Below are positions 1 through 5,637 of a DNA stretch of 7,224 bases, one piece after another (the stretch's first letter is position 1; every line of letters begins with the position of its first letter). Below the pieces are notes generated by a model. It was given only the letters and a program-made list of their open reading frames with translations, was not told the DNA's origin and ran no database searches. Source of the stretch: an uncultured Oscillospiraceae bacterium (GTDB taxonomy: Bacteria; Bacillota; Clostridia; Oscillospirales; Ruminococcaceae); NCBI GenBank assembly GCA_910583935.1, contig CAJTZM010000031.1:1-7224 (forward strand), given 5' to 3'. The translations under genes and the position numbers were made by a program.

Positions 1-845
1 CGGTCATCGGCCAGCTGGACGCGGCGCCGCGCCCGCTGATCTGCTGGCAGGCCCCGGACCAGCGGGGCTACCAGGTTCGGGTCGGGCCGGTGGATTCTAA
101 TGAGCAATACGGCACCGAAAAGCAGTGGCGCTGCCCGGAATATCTGGCCGACGGAAGCTACACGGTGGGCGTGCGGGTAAAAAACGAATTCGGGCTGTGG
201 TCGCCCTGGGCCCAGGCTGCGCTGACGGTGCAGAACCAAGGGGCGGGCCGAATCGCGCTGTCCGCCCGCGTTCTGGAACGGGAGATCCTGCTTTCCTGGA
301 GCGCCACCGGCGCTTTTTCCGGGTTTTTGATCAAGCGCGACGGAATAATCCTCGCCGCGGTCAGCGGCACGTCCTATGCGGACCGCCGGTGCGCGGGCGT
401 TCACCGCTATGAGGTGATCGGCCGGCAGGAGAGCTTTCATTATGTTTCCAGCGGTGTGCTGACCCAGCGCTTTTTTATGCGGGGCGCGGCGGTCGCCGGG
501 CTGGACGGGGGAGAATGGATTCCCCTTTCGCTGCGGCGGGACGGTCCGCCGGTCCACCAGCTGGAGAGCCGGGCGCAGGTGGGGTACCAGCATTACTATG
601 GGTACAGCCTGCCGGTGGCCGAGACCTCTCAAAGCCGGCTGCGGCGGCACAAGCTTTCCTTTTCCCTTTCGGACAACCGGTCCCTTGGGGCCCTGCAGGC
701 GCTGGTGGGCCGAACGGTGGTCTATAAGGACCAGTGGGAAAGCTGCTTTACCGGCGTGCTGGAGAGCATGACGGCAGACTACAAAAACGGCGCGGACATT
801 GTATTTACCATAACCGAAACACAGGGGGAAGAAACGGTTGCATGA
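1..845 (+). CDS. Phage tail protein with fibronectin-III-like domains (5' partial)
   Basis: The reading frame is already open at base 3 and continues to TGA at 843-845, so the gene enters from the left. A GTG at base 90 lies inside a domain and is not the start. The visible 280 residues contain a first FN3/Ig-like unit (about residues 1-77, with SYTVGVRVKNEFGLWSPWA, a typical FN3 strand-G region) and a second, weaker beta-sandwich (about 83-140, ILLSWSATG). The C-terminal beta-rich domain (about 170-275, with LRRHKLSFSLSD, VGRTVVYKD and DIVFTITETQ) resembles the last domain of Firmicute siphophage tail-tip proteins. The likely role is a structural tail-tip or baseplate component; FN3 domains on phage particles are thought to give weak carbohydrate or surface adhesion. 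It overlaps the next tail gene by 8 bases, indicating translational coupling. The family assignment rests on pattern and context, and the exact tail position is uncertain. Confidence 0.75.
   Translation, partial: VIGQLDAAPRPLICWQAPDQRGYQVRVGPVDSNEQYGTEKQWRCPEYLADGSYTVGVRVKNEFGLWSPWAQAALTVQNQGAGRIALSARVLEREILLSWSATGAFSGFLIKRDGIILAAVSGTSYADRRCAGVHRYEVIGRQESFHYVSSGVLTQRFFMRGAAVAGLDGGEWIPLSLRRDGPPVHQLESRAQVGYQHYYGYSLPVAETSQSRLRRHKLSFSLSDNRSLGALQALVGRTVVYKDQWESCFTGVLESMTADYKNGADIVFTITETQGEETVA
823..828 (+). promoter_or_regulatory. Ribosome binding site deciding a TTG start
   Basis: AGGGGG lies 9 bases before TTG at 838. The next in-frame ATG is 121 codons later, inside conserved tail-hub sequence, so the TTG start is strongly preferred. 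The site lies inside the end of the upstream tail gene. Confidence 0.65.
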
Positions 846-1884
846 TCTGGCCAGAGAATTTTCTCTTCGATACGATCTTTTGCGCGGCGGGGTGAAATAC
901 GCCGAGGCCAAGGCCGCGGGGCCGGCGGCGGTTTCGTTTGATCTGCGCAGAAAAATCAAACGGATTTTCAGCGGCGATCTGGTGCTGCCGCCAGATGTGC
1001 AGCGGCTGCAGGACCGGCTGCGTCCGGTGCTGCTTTTAGACGGGGCGGAATATCCGCTGGGACATTTTATCCTCACCTCGGCGCGGCAGCTGCGGGAGGG
1101 GGGAAGGCGGTTCGACCGCTGCGAGGGGTATGACCTTTGCTTTTTGGCCCAGCGCACCCGCATAGAGGATAAGCTCTTTATTCCGGCGGGCGACCGCTAT
1201 ATGGACTGGATTCAGGCGCTGCTGCTGCGGTGCGGAATCGATTTGGTCATTGTAGAGGATTCGCCGGAGGTTTTTGCCACCGACCGGGAGGACTGGGAGC
1301 TGGGCACGCCGGTTCTGGATATTTTAAACGAGCTTTTAGACGAGCTGAGCTACCGCTCCCTTTGGTTTGACGGGGAGGGCGCCGCCCATATCGGCGCGGT
1401 GCTGGAGCCGACGGCCCAAAACCTGCGGCACCGGTATGGTCCGGGCAGGAAAAACGGCTATTCGCTGGTAAAGGAAAAATATGCCCGGGAGGACGATCTG
1501 TTCGACGTGTGCAACGTGTTCGTGGTCCAGTGCGAAAACCCGGAGCTGAAAACCATGATGCGGGCGGTTTCGGTCAACGACGACCCGAGCTCGGCTTTAT
1601 CCGTATCCCGGCAGGGCCGGGTTATGGCCGCGCCGGTGAAGCTGGACAACATCGGCAGCCAGGCGGCCCTGCAGCGGTATGCGGACCGGCTGCGGTGGCA
1701 GTCCATGACCGCCACCGAGACCACCGTCATCGAGACGGCGCTGAACCCGGTGCACCAGTGCGGCGACATCCTGGCGCTGGAGGGGGATTTGGCCCCGGGG
1801 GTATATGAGGAAATCGGCTGGGCGCTGGAGCTGGCGCCGGGGGGCCGGATGGAACACACATTGAGAAGGGTATGTTATTTATGA
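838..1884 (+). CDS. Baseplate hub-like phage tail protein
   Basis: This 348-residue protein resembles the hub (gp27/GpD-like or Tal N-terminal) tail proteins of Firmicute siphophages. The opening (YDLLRGGVKYAEA, then RRKIKRIFSGDLVLP at about 37-51) and LDGAEYPLGHFIL (68-80) suggest a first beta-barrel. A helical insertion follows (DWIQALLLRCGI, 123-134; LDILNELLDELSYRSLWFD, 160-178). The end carries a second barrel with the pattern NPVHQCGDILAL (303-314) and GVYEEIGWALELAPGGRMEH (321-340), a characteristic closing motif of such hubs. These form a ring at the tail tip onto which fibres dock. It stops after the hub fold, so no fused peptidase or lysozyme domain is present. The TTG start overlaps the upstream gene by 8 bases, and the TGA overlaps the next ATG by four bases (ATGA). 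The role is inferred from fold-like patterns and position. Confidence 0.7.
   Translation: MHDLAREFSLRYDLLRGGVKYAEAKAAGPAAVSFDLRRKIKRIFSGDLVLPPDVQRLQDRLRPVLLLDGAEYPLGHFILTSARQLREGGRRFDRCEGYDLCFLAQRTRIEDKLFIPAGDRYMDWIQALLLRCGIDLVIVEDSPEVFATDREDWELGTPVLDILNELLDELSYRSLWFDGEGAAHIGAVLEPTAQNLRHRYGPGRKNGYSLVKEKYAREDDLFDVCNVFVVQCENPELKTMMRAVSVNDDPSSALSVSRQGRVMAAPVKLDNIGSQAALQRYADRLRWQSMTATETTVIETALNPVHQCGDILALEGDLAPGVYEEIGWALELAPGGRMEHTLRRVCYL
1864..1870 (+). promoter_or_regulatory. Ribosome binding site selecting ATG 1881 over ATG 1872
   Basis: AGAAGGG lies 10 bases before ATG 1881 but only one base before the in-frame ATG at 1872. ATG 1881 also forms the ATGA stop/start overlap with the upstream gene, so it is the preferred start. 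Confidence 0.6.
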
Positions 1885-2480
1885 TTTATCAAGAGGAGCA
1901 GGAAATCCAGCAAAGGCAGCCGGAAAACGCCTGCTTTGCGACCATCGAGCAGATTTACGACGACGGGGTAACGCTGCGGTTCGGCGGGCAGGAGGCGCCC
2001 AGCCAAAAGCGGTACCGGGTAAACAGCTTTGCGGTTTTTCACCGGGGCGACCGGGTGTTTTTGGCAAAGGACAGCGGCACCTATGTGGTGCTGTTTCCCA
2101 TCGGCGCGCCCAAATCAAGCTTTCGGGCGGATACGGCGTCGAGGGCGGACGCGGCGTCCACCGCCAATTCGGCGGCCAACGCGGCCCATGCCGCCAGCGC
2201 CGACCACGCGGCCAGAGCGGACGCGGCGGATACGGCGGACAAGCTCAAGACCAGCCGGACCATCAGTCTTACGGGGGATGTGACCGCTTCGGGCAGCTTT
2301 AACGGCTCGGCCAATCTGTACCTGGCGGCCACCGGGGTTAAGGCGGGGGTGGTCAAGGATCAAAGCAGCCCCAATAACCGGACGGTTCGGTTTCGCGTAG
2401 AGGATTTTGGAAAGCTGCAGTTTAGCTCCAGCTATTACAACAACGGAACCTGGTACAACATGGACGGCACACGCGCCTAA
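1881..2480 (+). CDS. Small phage tail fibre/baseplate protein with alanine-triplet repeat
   Basis: This 199-residue protein has three visible parts. Residues 16-75 (ENACFATIEQIYDDGVTLRF, then RYRVNSFAVFHRGDRVFLAK) look like a small OB-like beta-barrel such as baseplate proteins use to dock. Residues 82-122 are a low-complexity stretch of Ala, Asp, Ser, Asn and Thr with Ala at every third position. Residues 123-199 start with TSRTISLTGDVTASGSFNGS, a motif widely seen in phage tail fibres, and end in an aromatic, Asn/Tyr-rich segment (YYNNGTWYNMDG) typical of small fibre tips. It is likely a trimeric accessory fibre or a connector between the hub and the receptor-binding protein. The start is the ATG in the ATGA overlap, supported by AGAAGGG; an earlier ATG at 1872 would add three residues. 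It sits between the hub gene and the large BppU-like gene. Confidence 0.7.
   Translation: MIYQEEQEIQQRQPENACFATIEQIYDDGVTLRFGGQEAPSQKRYRVNSFAVFHRGDRVFLAKDSGTYVVLFPIGAPKSSFRADTASRADAASTANSAANAAHAASADHAARADAADTADKLKTSRTISLTGDVTASGSFNGSANLYLAATGVKAGVVKDQSSPNNRTVRFRVEDFGKLQFSSSYYNNGTWYNMDGTRA
2124..2246 (+). repeat. Protein-level triplet repeat, Ala at every third residue
   Basis: Residues 82-122 of the small fibre protein can be written as hexads RADTAS, RADAAS, TANSAA, NAAHAA, SADHAA, RADAAD, TADKL. Alanine occupies thirteen consecutive third positions (residues 83, 86 and so on to 119), and the next third position is Leu. At DNA level this gives a GCG/GCC-rich 9/18-base periodicity without exact tandem copies, so it is a protein-level rather than a nucleotide repeat. 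Similar 3-residue periodic linkers occur in phage fibres and may form a trimeric fibrous stem. Confidence 0.75.
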
Positions 2481-2483
2481 AAA

Positions 2484-2489
2484 AGGGGG
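2484..2489 (+). promoter_or_regulatory. Ribosome binding site of the BppU-like gene
   Basis: AGGGGG in an A/G-rich stretch after the stop codon at 2478-2480 lies 7 bases before ATG 2497. This decides the start. The open frame extends back to 2407, but that part overlaps the upstream gene and is not protein-like. ATG 2506 is a weaker alternative. Confidence 0.65.
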
Positions 2490-2496
2490 GATATGG

Positions 2497-4182
2497 ATGG
2501 AGCTTATGGCAAACGAACGCAAAATCATCAACACGCAGCCGCTGGATTATCTGTTCACCCAGGGGGAATCGGGGGTGGACCGAATCCCGATTGTGCTGCC
2601 GCTTCGATACGGAGAGGTGGACCTGACGGCGCTTCGCTGGTCCATCCAGCTGGTCAGCGAGCAGGATACCTTTATCAGCAAGCCGCTGGTTTCCCAGGCC
2701 GGTCCGGAAAAGCTGACCGTTTACTGGGATGTGGACGGGGACTGCACCGCGGCGCCGGGAAAGATCCGGCTGACGGTGGTGGGCATCAGCGAGAGCGGCA
2801 ATGAGGTCATCAAGTTCGACGGGCGGGAAATCATGGTCAAGGCGGCCCTTTACGGCAGCTTTGTTCCGGCGCCGGATACGCTGGCCGCCTCTCTGGCTCA
2901 GGTGCAGAAATACGCTGAGGAGGCGTCTGCCTCTGCCGGGCAGGCCAGGGAGCGGGCGTCGGCGGCCGAGGGCTTTGCCCAGGCGGCGGAAAGGGCATTG
3001 GAAAAAAGTCCGCAGATCGGGGAAAACGGCCGCTGGCTTCTCTACGACGCGGCCCTGGGGGAATACCGGGACAGCGGGGTTTCCTCCTATGGGCGGGAGG
3101 GAAAAAGCCCGTATATCGGAGAGGATGGGTATTGGCTCCAGTGGGACCAGCAAAAGGGCGCTTACCAGGAAACCGGTGTTTTGGCCCAGGGCCCGGCGGG
3201 AAGCGTGACGTCGGTCAACGGGGCACTGCCGGACGAGGCGGGCAACGTACAGCTGGAAGCGGGAGCGGCGTCGGGGGAAAACCTTCTGGTGAACCCGTAT
3301 CTGGCAAGCCCCGTCAACCAGCGGGGACAGACCTCCTACGAGGACGCAGGCGGCGTCAACACGTTTTGTATCGACCATTGGTGCTTGGTCAACTACACTG
3401 CGGCCCAGCTGGAGGCGGACGGACTGGCCATCCAATCCCCGGGCCAGCGGGGCAATTATATCCTGACACAGAAAATCGAGCATTTCGCGGCCTTTCGGGG
3501 CAAGACCCTGACCCTGAGCCTGCTGGTAAGCCAGCTGAGCGGAAAGGTATCCATCGGGGCCCAGTTTCAGCCGGATTACACGGGAAATACCGTCTGCAGG
3601 GCCGTTACCTCCCCGGGGCTTCTGTCGGTGAGCTTTACGGTGCCGGAGGATGCGGCGATGCTTTGGGTGTTTTTCATGGCGGCGGACCTGGCGCCGGTCT
3701 CGGCCAAGCTGGCGGCGGCCAAGCTGGAGCTGGGCGAGACCCAGACCCTGGCCCGGCAGTCGGGGGCAGGCTGGACGCTTTTGGATCCGCCGCCGGACCC
3801 GGCCCTGGAGCTGGCCAAATGCCAGCGGTACTACTATCGGCTGGAGGACCGCGCTTCCACAGTCAATCTGGCAATTGGCACAGGGGTGTATGGAAATGCC
3901 AGCCGCATCTATTTTCCGTACAGCCTGCCGGCCGCCATGCGGGTGACGCCCACCATAATAAAGTCCGATACCAATGCGGATGTGATCAACAGCTATACGT
4001 CGGACCAGCATGATGTGTTCAGCCTGTCGTCGCTGGCTCTGTTTACGGAAAGTGTGGATCACAGGCAGGTGACCCTGCGTCTTGTATCGAGCAACGCCGA
4101 CATTCCCCGGGGGACCCTGGCAGTGGTGCAGTTTGCGAAAAACGCTGTGGGATGGATCGCGTTTGACGCGGAAATGTATTAA
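2497..4182 (+). CDS. BppU-like baseplate/tail fibre protein
   Basis: This 561-residue protein has a modular fibre layout. Residues 1-120 (INTQPLDYLF, RIPIVLPLRYGEVDL, LTVYWDVDGD, GKIRLTVVGI) match the pattern of the N-terminal BppU-type Ig-like domain that attaches to the phage baseplate. Residues 128-170 are an Ala/Glu-rich segment predicted to be a coiled coil. Residues 172-195 and 205-228 are two copies of a PxIGExGxWLxxDxxxGxY unit. Residues 236-255 carry SVTSVNGALPDEAGNVQLEA, a common fibre-shaft motif. From 263 (NLLVNPYLASPVNQRGQTSY) to about 415 there is a carbohydrate-binding-like beta-sandwich, ending in the frequent phage phrase LELGETQTL. The segment KCQRYYYRLE at 441-450 opens a C-terminal tip domain (451-561). 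It is the probable receptor-binding component of the tail. It is the last gene of the tail operon and is followed by a terminator. Domain names come from pattern memory, not a search. Confidence 0.78.
   Translation: MELMANERKIINTQPLDYLFTQGESGVDRIPIVLPLRYGEVDLTALRWSIQLVSEQDTFISKPLVSQAGPEKLTVYWDVDGDCTAAPGKIRLTVVGISESGNEVIKFDGREIMVKAALYGSFVPAPDTLAASLAQVQKYAEEASASAGQARERASAAEGFAQAAERALEKSPQIGENGRWLLYDAALGEYRDSGVSSYGREGKSPYIGEDGYWLQWDQQKGAYQETGVLAQGPAGSVTSVNGALPDEAGNVQLEAGAASGENLLVNPYLASPVNQRGQTSYEDAGGVNTFCIDHWCLVNYTAAQLEADGLAIQSPGQRGNYILTQKIEHFAAFRGKTLTLSLLVSQLSGKVSIGAQFQPDYTGNTVCRAVTSPGLLSVSFTVPEDAAMLWVFFMAADLAPVSAKLAAAKLELGETQTLARQSGAGWTLLDPPPDPALELAKCQRYYYRLEDRASTVNLAIGTGVYGNASRIYFPYSLPAAMRVTPTIIKSDTNADVINSYTSDQHDVFSLSSLALFTESVDHRQVTLRLVSSNADIPRGTLAVVQFAKNAVGWIAFDAEMY
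3010..3180 (+). repeat. Two-copy GW-like fibre repeat inside the BppU-like protein
   Basis: Residues 172-195 (PQIGENGRWLLYDAALGEYR onward) and 205-228 (PYIGEDGYWLQWDQQKGAYQ onward) share the pattern P-x-I-G-E-x-G-x-W-L-x-x-D-x-x-x-G-x-Y-x-x-x-G-V. They are spaced 33 residues apart. The two copies differ at many positions, so the duplication is old or the unit is a modular domain. Such units recur in varying number in clostridial and gut-phage fibres. Confidence 0.75.
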
Positions 4183-4189
4183 GGAGGGG
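4181..4189 (+). promoter_or_regulatory. Orphan Shine-Dalgarno sequence after the last tail gene
   Basis: AAGGAGGGG overlaps the TAA stop of the BppU-like gene. The only nearby start is TTG at 4201, which lies about 13 bases beyond AGGAGG. Its 67-codon frame runs straight through the terminator hairpin and the promoter of the next gene, and its product resembles no known protein. The site may be left from a deleted downstream gene, or may be chance in purine-rich DNA. Confidence 0.35.
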
Positions 4190-4204
4190 CAGAGGCTTCG
4201 TTGA

Positions 4205-4249
4205 CCGCAAAAAAAGCCCGCTGGATTTTTCCGGCGGGCCTTTTTGCGG
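4205..4249 (+). terminator. Rho-independent terminator of the tail operon
   Basis: GCCCGCTGG (4216-4224) pairs with CCGGCGGGC (4231-4239), nine pairs with one G-U, around a six-base loop ATTTTT. A T-run follows at 4241-4245. An outer pairing of CCGCAAAA with TTTTGCGG makes it near-symmetric, so it may also act on leftward transcription. It lies 22 bases after the stop codon of the BppU-like gene. Confidence 0.85.
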
Positions 4250-4270
4250 CAGCGGGCTTTTCCCTGCCGC
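4212..4270 (+). other. Competing hairpin arms downstream of the terminator
   Basis: AAAAGCCCGCT (4212-4222) is the 5' arm of the terminator, but it is also a perfect 11-base inverted match to AGCGGGCTTTT (4251-4261), giving an alternative longer-loop stem that again ends in T residues. In addition GCGGCAG (4246-4252) can pair with CTGCCGC (4264-4270). The three pairings share bases and cannot all form at once. This may simply be a back-up terminator. Confidence 0.45.
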
Positions 4271-4338
4271 CAAGGGGAGAAAGGGGATACTGCTTAACAT
4301 TTACCCGAAGCCCCTGTCAAGGAATTTGCCCGGCGCGC

Positions 4339-4362
4339 TTTTGGGAAAAATTTTTTCCAAAA
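4339..4362. promoter_or_regulatory. AT-rich 24-base palindrome upstream of the fprA promoter
   Basis: TTTTGGGAAAAA (4339-4350) is followed at once by TTTTTTCCAAAA (4351-4362). The two halves are inverted copies apart from one position, which would be a G-U pair in RNA. It ends 14 bases before the -35 box, in UP-element or upstream-operator position. CTGTC (4314-4318) and GACAG (4365-4369) form a loose outer inverted pair. It could be an operator for a redox or stress regulator, an UP element or bent DNA; the sequence alone does not say which. Confidence 0.45.
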
Positions 4363-4376
4363 CCGACAGTCCTCTC

Positions 4377-4405
4377 TTGCGCCGGCGAAGGTTTTTCATT
4401 ATAAT
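4377..4405 (+). promoter_or_regulatory. Sigma-A-type promoter for the fprA unit
   Basis: The -35 element TTGCGC (4377-4382) is separated by 17 bases from a perfect -10 TATAAT (4400-4405). Transcription would start around 4412, giving a 5' leader of about 35 bases before ATG 4447. It lies in the non-coding gap after the tail-operon terminator, so the two downstream genes are transcribed independently of the phage genes. Confidence 0.75.
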
Positions 4406-4432
4406 AATTGGTTAGGAGAAATGAAAAAGGAA

Positions 4433-4438
4433 AGGAAG
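4433..4438 (+). promoter_or_regulatory. Ribosome binding site of fprA
   Basis: AGGAAG lies 8 bases before ATG 4447. An upstream in-frame TTG at 4408 would begin practically at the -10 box and before the predicted transcription start, so it is excluded. ATG 4453 (two codons later) is a possible alternative. Confidence 0.6.
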
Positions 4439-4446
4439 AAAGCAAA

Positions 4447-5607
4447 ATGGACATGAACATTTCCGCCGCCATTCGCTATGTCGGCGTAAACGACACGGAT
4501 ATTGACCTTTTTGAAAGCCAGTATGTGGTGCCCAACGGCGTATCCTACAATTCCTATCTGATTTTGGACCAAAAGACTGCCGTGCTGGACACGGCGGACC
4601 TGAGAAAAACCCAGGAATGGATGGAAAATCTGGAGCGGGAGCTGGCCGGCCGCCAGCCCGACTATCTGGTTGTACACCATCTGGAGCCGGACCACGCCGG
4701 CAGCATCCGCGCCCTGACCCAGCGCTATCCGCAGATGACCCTGGTGGCCAGCGCCAAGGCGGTGAGCATGCTGCCCGCTTACTTTCCGGACTGCGCCAAC
4801 CCCACCCTGGCCGTTCAGGAGGGGGAGACGCTGGATCTGGGCGCGCACACCCTCACCTTTTTGATGGCGCCTATGGTCCATTGGCCGGAGGTGATGGTAA
4901 GCTACGAGCAAAAGGAGAAGGTGCTGTTTTCCGCCGATGGGTTCGGCAAGTTCGGGGCCATCGGGGCCCAGGAGGACTGGCTGTGCGAGGCCCGGCGCTA
5001 CTACTTTAACATTGTGGGCAAATACGGTGCTCAGGTCCAGAGCCTGTTAAAAAAGGCCGCCGGGCTGGATATCCAAACCATCGCGCCCCTGCACGGCCCG
5101 GTGCTCAAGGAAAATCTTGCATACTATATCGGCAAATACGATTTGTGGAGCCGCTATGAGCCGGAGGACGAGGGGGTACTGATCGCCTACGCCTCCATCC
5201 ACGGCAACACCGCCAACGCGGCCAAGTATCTGAAAACGGTGCTGGAAAAGCTGGGCTGCCCCAAGGTGGCCATGGCCGACCTGTGCCGGGACGATCAGGC
5301 CGAGGCGGTGGAGGACGCGTTCCGCTATGGGAGGATGGTGGCCATGGCATCCACCTACGACGGCGGGGTCTTTCCGCCCATGGAGCATTTTCTGACCCAT
5401 CTGCGGGACAAGACCTGGCGGCGGCGGACGGTGGCGCTGGTGGAAAACGGGTCCTGGGCGCCGGCGGCCTGCAGGGTGATGCGCGGCTATTTGGAGGGGA
5501 TGCGGGAAATCACCATCTGCCCCACGACCCACACCATTCAGGGCGCGGTAAAGGAAGCGGACAAAAAGGCGCTGGAGCAGATCGCCGGCGAAATCCTGGC
5601 CCAATAG
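4447..5607 (+). CDS. fprA: FprA-family A-type flavoprotein (flavo-diiron O2/NO reductase)
   Basis: This 386-residue cytoplasmic enzyme has the usual length of two-domain flavo-diiron proteins. The N-terminal metallo-beta-lactamase-like domain (about 1-240) carries the diiron ligands: the H-x-E-x-D-H motif in VVHHLEPDHAGS (His78, Glu80, Asp82, His83), His145 in APMVHWP, Asp164 in FSADGFGKFG and His216 in APLHGP. The C-terminal flavodoxin domain (about 243-386) begins with VLIAYASIHGNTANAA, the FMN phosphate loop, and has further flavin-contact regions at ASTYDGG (301-307) and ENGSWAP (333-339). In anaerobes these enzymes reduce O2 to water or NO to N2O with electrons from rubredoxin or other carriers. 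No rubredoxin or flavin-reductase domain is fused or adjacent, so the electron donor is encoded elsewhere. It has its own promoter and is the first gene of a probable two-gene unit. Which substrate it prefers cannot be told from sequence. Confidence 0.93.
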   Translation: MDMNISAAIRYVGVNDTDIDLFESQYVVPNGVSYNSYLILDQKTAVLDTADLRKTQEWMENLERELAGRQPDYLVVHHLEPDHAGSIRALTQRYPQMTLVASAKAVSMLPAYFPDCANPTLAVQEGETLDLGAHTLTFLMAPMVHWPEVMVSYEQKEKVLFSADGFGKFGAIGAQEDWLCEARRYYFNIVGKYGAQVQSLLKKAAGLDIQTIAPLHGPVLKENLAYYIGKYDLWSRYEPEDEGVLIAYASIHGNTANAAKYLKTVLEKLGCPKVAMADLCRDDQAEAVEDAFRYGRMVAMASTYDGGVFPPMEHFLTHLRDKTWRRRTVALVENGSWAPAACRVMRGYLEGMREITICPTTHTIQGAVKEADKKALEQIAGEILAQ

Positions 5608-5622
5608 GCCGGACCAACAAAC

Positions 5623-5629
5623 AGGAGGG
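5623..5629 (+). promoter_or_regulatory. Ribosome binding site of the lipoprotein gene
   Basis: AGGAGGG lies 8 bases before ATG 5638, inside the 30-base gap after the fprA stop codon. No terminator or promoter is visible in this gap, which supports co-transcription. Confidence 0.7.
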
Positions 5630-5637
5630 TAAAGTGT

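Noticed and set aside
842..895. ATG at 842 forming an ATGA overlap with the upstream stop codon
   Set aside because: Its frame stops after 17 codons. The TTG at 838 gives the long frame with the tail-hub motifs and has a well-placed ribosome binding site.
2407..2496. An N-terminal extension of the BppU-like gene back to TTG 2407
   Set aside because: It overlaps the end of the upstream fibre gene and lacks a ribosome binding site. AGGGGG with 7-base spacing supports ATG 2497.
2422..4062. A 546-codon open frame antisense to the BppU-like gene
   Set aside because: Its product is Arg/Gln/Pro/His-rich with no recognisable domain, which is typical of the antisense of GC-rich codon-biased genes. 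The sense frame has clear fibre motifs.
4292..4320. A leftward TTGACA box (4320-4315 on the - strand) that could be a divergent promoter
   Set aside because: No -10 element with more than about three matches to TATAAT lies at a 16-18-base spacing, and no leftward gene follows.
4201..4404. A 67-codon frame starting at TTG after an AAGGAGGGG sequence
   Set aside because: It runs through the terminator hairpin, the palindrome and most of the fprA promoter. Its product resembles no known holin or other phage protein.
4421..4456. A possible 11-codon leader peptide before fprA
   Set aside because: AGGAG is only two bases from its ATG, and the peptide (MKKERKKAKWT) is just the translation of the purine-rich ribosome binding region.
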